DNA from: Thermoplasmata archaeon
GTDB lineage: Archaea > Thermoplasmatota > Thermoplasmata > SG8-5 > JAGLSY01
NCBI GenBank assembly: GCA_023135545.1
Contig: JAGLSY010000087.1
Coordinates: 1 to 5,359 of the forward strand
Length of the DNA stretch: 5,359 nucleotides
Reading direction: 5' to 3'
Of the stretch, positions 1 through 3,315 are shown piece after piece. Position numbers and translations under genes: made by a program. The notes beneath the pieces are model-generated. The model saw only the letters and a list, made by a program, of their open reading frames with translations. It did no database searches and was not told the DNA's origin. Position 1 is the stretch's first letter; each line of letters starts with the position of its first letter.

Positions 1-158
1 ACATGGCCATCGGCGCCGCCTATCCGGAATGCAAGGGAAAGGCCAAGACCTTCAACAAATCGGCAATTCACTGGGACATGATAAAGGACATGAGGAAGGG
101 CGGAGAGATACACGGCGACGGAGAGCTCATTTATAAGAACGGGAAGTGGCTGAAATGA
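1..158 (+). CDS. M29-family metallo-aminopeptidase, C-terminal end (partial, 5' end outside window)
   Basis: This is the last 51 codons of a gene entering from the left; codons begin at base 3 and the stop is TGA at 156-158. M29 (AmpS/PepS/aminopeptidase T) enzymes are cytoplasmic dinuclear-metal exopeptidases that release N-terminal amino acids from peptides. The visible fragment carries family landmarks: AIGAAYP (residues 2-8 of the fragment), then SAIHWDM (20-26), whose His23-x-Asp25 matches the metal-binding His-x-Asp pair near the C-terminus of the family, then a DGELIYKNGKW tail. Bases 1-2 are AC, consistent with a CAC codon for the metal-binding His that normally sits seven residues before the conserved Tyr (Tyr7 here). 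The Met at base 3 is therefore internal, not a start. The fragment looks intact. The family call is from recognised motifs; substrate preference cannot be judged. Confidence 0.85.
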   Translation, partial: MAIGAAYPECKGKAKTFNKSAIHWDMIKDMRKGGEIHGDGELIYKNGKWLK

Positions 159-203
159 GCCATGATCCGAGCGAGCAGGTGAGGGCGAGTTTTCCTTTGG
201 ATT

Positions 204-261
204 GGAAACCTTTCCTTTTGGAGCCCGAACCAGCGGAGCGAGGGGAAAAGGAAAGGCTTCC
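204..261. repeat. Long inverted repeat (16-base arms, 26-base loop)
   Basis: The left arm at 204-219 (GGAAACCTTTCCTTTT) and right arm at 246-261 (AAAAGGAAAGGCTTCC) are complementary at 15 of 16 positions, the mismatch being A208/C257. The loop at 220-245 is G+C-rich and can form a further short CCC/GGG pairing (224-226 with 242-244). The right arm ends one base before the duplicated M29 tail segment begins at 263. It could be a palindromic mobile element, a deletion scar or an RNA hairpin; no T-run follows, so it does not look like a standard terminator. Confidence 0.7.
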
Positions 262-262
262 G

Positions 263-331
263 GATGTGAGGAAGGGCGGCGAGATACATGCCGACGGCGA
301 GTTGGTTTACAAGAACGGAAAATGGTTGAAG
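263..331 (+). repeat. Diverged direct repeat of bases 87-155 (M29 tail coding segment)
   Basis: Bases 263-331 align without gaps to 87-155, both in frame and both immediately followed by a stop codon (TGA or TAG). By my count 14 of 69 bases differ; 11 differences are synonymous and 3 change the residue (Met/Val, Gly/Ala, Ile/Val). Similarity stops abruptly at the left edge (AAG before copy 1, CCG before copy 2). Confidence 0.85.
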
Positions 332-345
332 TAGGGGATGAATAA

Positions 346-1110
346 ATGAATCTGGATGAGTTGAAAAAGATAGATGTTACGACCAGCATGAAGGCCACCG
401 CGGATGCGATCCGCGGGGCCATCGAAATGCTGAGCTTTGAAGTGAAGAGCGGTAAGGAATGCAGTCTCAAAGATAAGGAGATCCTGGAGGTTATCACCAC
501 CAAGCTGAAGGAAGTGGAAGAGGAATTCTACAGGCCCCTGGACGACCCCACCATATTCGAGTACCTGCAGGGTATCGCGGCGACAGCCAGCCAGATCGAG
601 CTGGATAATTATTGCCAGGACCAGATGAACCTTCTGAAGGCCAATGACCTGCATTACGAGGGCTACACCGCCCTGTATTACGGGGATTGCATTGAAGCAA
701 CCAGGCTTCTGGGAGAGGCCTATAAGACATATCCGAACCATCCGCTTGCCAAGATCGACCTGGACAAGGCGCAGAAGAGGCTGGACAAGGCCGATGGCGA
801 GTTGACGAAGGCAGAGGCGGCGATCGAGAAAAACCCGGACAAGGCAGTTAACTGGTTAAAAAAAGCTGGCACCCTGGTTACAATGGGAAGGCTGGAGGAA
901 GCATTGTCTGTGTTTGACAAGGCCATCGAGCTGGAGCCGGACAACCCAGACATGCTGGCCAAGAAGGGCGCGGCACTGGAAGGCCTTGGGAGATGGAAGG
1001 AAGCCGTTCCGCTATTCGAAAAGGCACTGTCAATAAAACCAAAGAGCCAGATTGCAAAAAAAGGAATGAACCTGGCTAAGTTCATCGGCGGTTTGGATAT
1101 AGAAATATGA
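346..1110 (+). CDS. TPR-repeat protein, 254 aa
   Basis: The protein is predicted soluble and cytoplasmic, with no signal peptide or membrane segment. Residues 1-65 are charged and probably helical. A degenerate TPR-like unit occupies about 102-135 (GYTALYYGD...A...LGEAYKTYP), a charged linker about 136-165, and two clear 34-residue TPR units follow at about 167-200 and 201-234, showing the usual W/L-G-A-A-P spacing (GRLEEALSVFDKAIELEPDN and GRWKEAVPLFEKALSIKP). TPRs form helical scaffolds for protein-protein binding; the partner is unknown. The start at 346 is supported by GGGG at 334-337, eight bases upstream; an ATG at 338 is out of frame and hits a stop after two codons. The gene lies 11 bases after the M29-remnant ORF and may be transcribed with the upstream peptidase. 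It converges with the SCP2-domain gene. Confidence 0.85.
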   Translation: MNLDELKKIDVTTSMKATADAIRGAIEMLSFEVKSGKECSLKDKEILEVITTKLKEVEEEFYRPLDDPTIFEYLQGIAATASQIELDNYCQDQMNLLKANDLHYEGYTALYYGDCIEATRLLGEAYKTYPNHPLAKIDLDKAQKRLDKADGELTKAEAAIEKNPDKAVNWLKKAGTLVTMGRLEEALSVFDKAIELEPDNPDMLAKKGAALEGLGRWKEAVPLFEKALSIKPKSQIAKKGMNLAKFIGGLDIEI

Positions 1111-1161
1111 AATTGAATATCGAGCTTTAAAGTTATATTCATGAACCCGACCGAAAGAGGT

Positions 1162-1500
1162 TTAGAATAGTTTCCTAAGACGCATTATATCTTCTATGCT
1201 GGCCTCGAATGTCAATCTTTTGGTGGCCCAGGCCTTCATAGGCTTCAGCTCACCCTTGAACAGCGCGATGAAATCTTCCTTCGAGGCAGAGATCATGACA
1301 TCGGCCTCATCCAGCTTGCCGACCTTGAAATCCTTGATTTCACCCTTGTCCAGTGTGAAGGAAAGGCCATCAAGGTCGTGGACATCGATGTTCACTGTTT
1401 TGGTAACTCCACCCAATTCCGTCCTCAAACTTTCGTCCTCTGCGATCTTGACCTTGAATTTGTCCATCACGACCTGAAATAATTTCTCTACTTCATCCAT
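1162..1500 (-). CDS. Stand-alone SCP2 (sterol carrier protein 2-like) domain protein, 112 aa
   Basis: A single small domain fills the protein. The C-terminal half is the recognisable part: ADVMISASKEDFIALFKGEL (66-85), then PMKAWATKRLTFEA (87-100) and a final MRLRKLF, matching the SCP2 pattern of a D-A-D-V strand, a helix around the K/G-x-L-x-P-M-K-A turn, and a closing L-x-x-L-F. In bacteria and eukaryotes such domains make a hydrophobic pocket for lipids or acyl chains; an archaeal ligand is not established here. I start at 1500 rather than the ATG at 1515 because GGAGTG (minus strand, 1513-1508) sits seven bases upstream of 1500 and would lie inside the longer version; the longer form adds MECLK. 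The gene is 36 bases downstream of rnhB on the same strand and could be co-transcribed or use the TATA-like box between them. Confidence 0.8.
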   Translation of the reverse strand: MDEVEKLFQVVMDKFKVKIAEDESLRTELGGVTKTVNIDVHDLDGLSFTLDKGEIKDFKVGKLDEADVMISASKEDFIALFKGELKPMKAWATKRLTFEASIEDIMRLRKLF

Positions 1501-1507
1501 TTTCAAA

Positions 1508-1513
1508 CACTCC
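1508..1513 (-). promoter_or_regulatory. Shine-Dalgarno site deciding the SCP2 protein start
   Basis: GGAGTG on the minus strand lies seven bases upstream of the ATG at 1500. It begins inside the alternative ATG at 1515, so it can only serve the shorter 112-residue form. Confidence 0.6.
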
Positions 1514-1528
1514 ATTTCATCTAATTGT

Positions 1529-1536
1529 TATTTAAA
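1529..1536 (-). promoter_or_regulatory. TATA-like box upstream of the SCP2-domain gene
   Basis: TTTAAATA on the minus strand begins one base after the rnhB TAG (1539-1537). Its centre is about 32 bases before the ATG at 1500, so a transcript would start near 1507 with a very short leader that lacks most of the GGAGTG site. Either this promoter or read-through from rnhB could therefore be the real source of the mRNA. Confidence 0.35.
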
Positions 1537-2244
1537 CTAATCATCTTCATTGAAGCTTGCCAGGTCCGTCATGCTCAACTCGTTTATCAATCTTCCGACC
1601 GTCTTCCAGCTCATGCGGGTGTGGGGCGGCATCTCCCCGTGCTCCGAGTACCATTCCTTCAAAAAGTTGATGGTAACCTGATCCGACGGATAGCCGCTTC
1701 CGATTGTCCTGCCCAGTTCCTTCTCGATTTTTTTAACAAGTGAATCGCGTGTCGTCTTGGCAAGTATCGAGGCCGCAGAAACCACCGGATACAGGTCATC
1801 GGCACCGTGTTTGGAGATTATCCGGATTGGCTTACCAGCATTGCCCAGTTCCCGCTGTACCTGCCTACCGAACTCCTCCTCGTTGGAATCGGCGGCATCC
1901 AGATATGCCGTGGAGCATGGGCCCAGTTTCTCGATCACCGAGGCAAAAAGCTTGGCCTCTATCACATTAAGGGTGTACCTCTGCCTCAGAACATCTATGT
2001 CCTCGGCGTCCATGATAGCGTATTCGTATCTGGCAACCTCTTTTATCTTGACAGCCAGTTCTTCTCTCCGCTTGGGTGTAAGTCTCTTGGAATCCTTTGC
2101 CCCGATTTCCCTCAATATCGAATCATCATCGACCATGAGGCCGCACACCACCAGCGGGCCAATGACAGGGCCACGGCCGGCCTCGTCCACGCCACATATC
2201 GAGCCAGGAATAGAATTACCGAAATTATCAAGGCTGGGAACCAT
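1537..2244 (-). CDS. rnhB: Ribonuclease HII, 235 aa
   Basis: RNase HII cleaves the RNA strand of RNA/DNA hybrids and nicks DNA at embedded ribonucleotides, starting ribonucleotide excision repair and helping remove primers. The sequence is a full-length archaeal-type enzyme: GVDEAGRGPVIGP (18-30) holds the catalytic Asp20-Glu21 and the GRG motif, AYLDAAD (113-119) holds Asp116, and ADDLYPVVSAASILAK (148-163) holds Asp149, completing the four-carboxylate metal site. GSGYPSD (182-188) supplies the conserved Tyr185, and PHTRMSWKT (207-215) is the usual C-terminal block. The tail ends in an acidic FNEDD. Archaeal enzymes are commonly 200-235 residues, so it is complete. There is no Shine-Dalgarno site before the ATG, but a TATA-like box 26 bases upstream suggests a leaderless mRNA. 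It is divergent from the metal repressor gene and precedes the SCP2-domain gene. Confidence 0.96.
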   Translation of the reverse strand: MVPSLDNFGNSIPGSICGVDEAGRGPVIGPLVVCGLMVDDDSILREIGAKDSKRLTPKRREELAVKIKEVARYEYAIMDAEDIDVLRQRYTLNVIEAKLFASVIEKLGPCSTAYLDAADSNEEEFGRQVQRELGNAGKPIRIISKHGADDLYPVVSAASILAKTTRDSLVKKIEKELGRTIGSGYPSDQVTINFLKEWYSEHGEMPPHTRMSWKTVGRLINELSMTDLASFNEDD

Positions 2245-2265
2245 GAGACCAGATGTCCCTGATGG

Positions 2266-2274
2266 TAAATAGAT
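2266..2274 (-). promoter_or_regulatory. TATA-like box of rnhB
   Basis: ATCTATTTA on the minus strand is centred about 26 bases before the first base of the rnhB ATG (2244). With the usual archaeal spacing, transcription would begin at or next to the start codon, fitting the lack of a ribosome binding site. Confidence 0.45.
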
Positions 2275-2306
2275 ATTGCCATTCTGTTAATACGGCCATA
2301 GGCAAG

Positions 2307-2314
2307 TATAAATA
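2307..2314 (+). promoter_or_regulatory. TATA box of the repressor-cutA operon
   Basis: TATAAATA is centred near 2310, predicting a transcript start near 2335 and a leader of roughly ten bases before the ATG at 2346. No Shine-Dalgarno site precedes that ATG. Confidence 0.6.
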
Positions 2315-2315
2315 A

Positions 2316-2334
2316 AACCGAAAATTATTCGGTT
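2316..2334. promoter_or_regulatory. 19-bp palindrome, candidate operator of the DtxR/MntR-like repressor
   Basis: AACCGAAAATTATTCGGTT has perfect 7-bp arms (2316-2322 and 2328-2334) around AATTA. It lies between the TATA box and the predicted transcript start of the repressor gene, where a bound dimer would block initiation. DtxR-family operators are typically palindromes of about this size and the repressors often control their own genes; assignment to this protein is inferred from position. Confidence 0.55.
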
Positions 2335-2345
2335 GTGTTGAGAAC

Positions 2346-2831
2346 ATGACGACTGGCCGCAGCGAAGATTATCTGGAAGCGATTTATACGGTATCGAAAA
2401 AGAAGGGCTATGCCAAGGTTCGTGACATTTCCACTATACTTGGTGTGGGCCCGCCCAGTGTTACCGAGATGTTCAAGAAATTGAGCGATGACGGCTACAT
2501 AAATTACGAAAAATACAGCGGTGTGACACTCACCGACAAGGGAAGGGAGATAGCCGAGGCCACCAGGCTCAAGCACGATACCCTAAAGGAACTTCTGATG
2601 ATACTGGGCATCAACGAGGATATCGCGGAGGAGGACGCCTGCAAGATAGAGCACACCGTCCACCCGGACACCATGGAGAACCTCTCCAAGTTCGTGGAGT
2701 TCGTCAAGGGGGCAGAGGAGGAGTCCCACTGGCTGGCTCATTTCAGGCATTATCTCAAGACAGGGGAGAGAATCCAATGTCGGCCGTCCAAGGGACATGA
2801 TTGCCCAATCCACAAAAAGGAGAAGGAATGA
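2346..2831 (+). CDS. Metal-dependent transcriptional repressor, DtxR/MntR family, 161 aa
   Basis: A winged helix-turn-helix (about 5-65: SEDYLEAIYTV, then VRDISTILGVGPPSVTEMFKKL and the wing ending LTDKGREIA) is followed by a helical metal-binding and dimerisation domain (about 70-140). The C-terminal SH3-like domain of DtxR/IdeR is absent, as in MntR. Numbering matches Bacillus MntR without gaps: Asp8, Glu11, His77, Glu102 and His103 occupy MntR metal-ligand positions, but position 99 is Cys (MntR has Glu; DtxR/IdeR have Cys). The tail after 141 carries Cys145, His151, Cys153 and His156, a possible extra metal site. Such proteins bind Mn2+ or Fe2+ and repress uptake genes; which metal acts here is open. 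The start is supported by the Asp8/Glu11 register and the promoter. cutA begins one base after its stop. Confidence 0.92.
   Translation: MTTGRSEDYLEAIYTVSKKKGYAKVRDISTILGVGPPSVTEMFKKLSDDGYINYEKYSGVTLTDKGREIAEATRLKHDTLKELLMILGINEDIAEEDACKIEHTVHPDTMENLSKFVEFVKGAEEESHWLAHFRHYLKTGERIQCRPSKGHDCPIHKKEKE
2819..2827 (+). promoter_or_regulatory. Ribosome binding site of cutA within the repressor gene
   Basis: GGAGAAGGA, inside the last codons of the repressor gene, ends five bases before the ATG at 2833. It sets that start and suggests coupled translation. Confidence 0.65.
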
Positions 2832-2832
2832 A

Positions 2833-3147
2833 ATGGCTTATATCATGGTCATAATCACGGCCCCTGATGAGAAAGAGGCCAGTAGGATATCCATGACCCT
2901 TGTGGAAGAGAAATTGATAGCATGTGCCAACCGGTTTCCGGTCAATTCCATATACACATGGCAGGGCAAGGTGGAGGATGAGAAGGAGGTCATGCTGGTC
3001 TGCAAGACCCGGGAGAAGAACCTGGAAGCCATAATTTCAAGGGTTAAGGAACTACATTCTTACGATGTGCCCGAAATAATAGCAATTCCCATAATAGGAG
3101 GAGCAAAAGAATATCTGGATTGGGTTGAAAGCAGCACAAAACCCTAA
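2833..3147 (+). CDS. cutA: CutA1-family divalent-cation tolerance protein, 104 aa
   Basis: CutA proteins are small, very stable trimers with a ferredoxin-like fold that bind divalent metals; loss in E. coli affects copper tolerance, though the biochemical role remains unclear. Nearly the whole family signature is visible: TAPDEKEA (9-16), LVEEKLIACANRFPVNSIYTW (23-43) with the conserved Cys31 and Trp43, KVEDEKEVMLVCKT (46-59), HSYDVPEIIAIPI (75-87) and EYLDWV (93-98). At 104 residues it has the normal length. The start at 2833 follows a strong ribosome binding site; an in-frame ATG at 2797 would add 12 residues (mostly basic) that lie in the repressor coding sequence and are not part of the family. 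Linkage to a metal-responsive repressor suggests that its expression follows cellular metal status. Confidence 0.95.
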   Translation: MAYIMVIITAPDEKEASRISMTLVEEKLIACANRFPVNSIYTWQGKVEDEKEVMLVCKTREKNLEAIISRVKELHSYDVPEIIAIPIIGGAKEYLDWVESSTKP

Positions 3148-3196
3148 GTCAAAATATATAACCCTTTGGGCAGGTCGTTGCCATGAGCCAGATTGA

Positions 3197-3202
3197 TTTT
3201 TT
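3197..3202 (+). terminator. Possible oligo-T terminator of the repressor-cutA operon
   Basis: A run of six T residues lies 50 bases after the cutA stop on the coding strand. Archaeal polymerase commonly stops on T-runs without a strong hairpin; the run is short, so support is weak. Confidence 0.3.
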
Positions 3203-3206
3203 CACG

Positions 3207-3224
3207 ACTATTTATTATAATAGT
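3207..3224. repeat. A+T-rich palindrome just upstream of the surface-protein TATA box
   Basis: ACTATT at 3207-3212 and AATAGT at 3219-3224 are perfect inverted arms around a 6-base spacer. The element ends four bases before the TATA box at 3229, in the region next to the BRE, so it could bind a regulator; A+T richness makes chance occurrence fairly likely. Confidence 0.35.
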
Positions 3225-3228
3225 TAAC

Positions 3229-3238
3229 TTTATATAAT
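3229..3238 (+). promoter_or_regulatory. TATA box of the secreted surface-protein gene
   Basis: TTTATATAAT predicts a transcript start near 3259 and a leader of about 57 bases, unlike the leaderless or short-leader genes to its left. Confidence 0.55.
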
Positions 3239-3303
3239 AAAAAAACTGTGTTATGGAAATATCAAACACCTGTTCTGAATGATGAACAAGGTATATGATA
3301 AAC

Positions 3304-3308
3304 GGAGG
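3304..3308 (+). promoter_or_regulatory. Shine-Dalgarno site of the surface-protein gene
   Basis: GGAGG lies seven bases before the ATG at 3316, the strongest ribosome binding site in the window, and fixes the start. Confidence 0.8.
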
Positions 3309-3315
3309 AAGACAA

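Larger units (their letters stand above)
155..334 (+). pseudogene. Short ORF ending in a second copy of the M29 C-terminal tail; probable remnant of a tandem paralogue
   Basis: The ORF has 59 codons from ATG at 155, which overlaps the preceding TGA as ATGA; a GTG at 146 would add three codons. The first 36 residues (to LP, bases 155-262) resemble nothing I recognise and cover a large inverted repeat. The last 23 residues, from DVRKGGEIHADG onward, match the tail of the upstream aminopeptidase at 20 of 23 positions. The catalytic part, including the HWD metal motif, is absent, so it cannot be an active peptidase. The 4-base overlap and the 11-base gap to the TPR gene would suit a translated small protein in an operon. 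I favour a remnant of a second M29 gene whose body was lost or replaced; a real small protein with a captured tail is the alternative. Confidence 0.55.

Noticed and set aside
307..741. A 144-codon minus-strand frame, and another at 720-1142, opposite the TPR gene
   Set aside because: Both are shadows of the TPR coding sequence, with no ribosome binding site or family resemblance.
1111..1161. Terminator between the convergent TPR and SCP2-domain genes
   Set aside because: Only a short CTTTAAAG palindrome and no T-run on either strand; not enough to call a terminator.
1501..1515. Longer SCP2-protein start at the ATG at 1515
   Set aside because: GGAGTG seven bases before the ATG at 1500 lies inside this extension, and the five extra residues add nothing recognisable.
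1757..2272. A 171-codon plus-strand reading frame opposite rnhB
   Set aside because: It lies antisense to a full RNase HII gene with all catalytic motifs; its composition is Ser/Leu/Arg-rich without any recognisable domain.
2797..2832. Longer CutA start at the ATG at 2797
   Set aside because: The extra 12 residues overlap the repressor gene, are not part of the CutA fold, and lack a ribosome binding site, while the ATG at 2833 has a good one.
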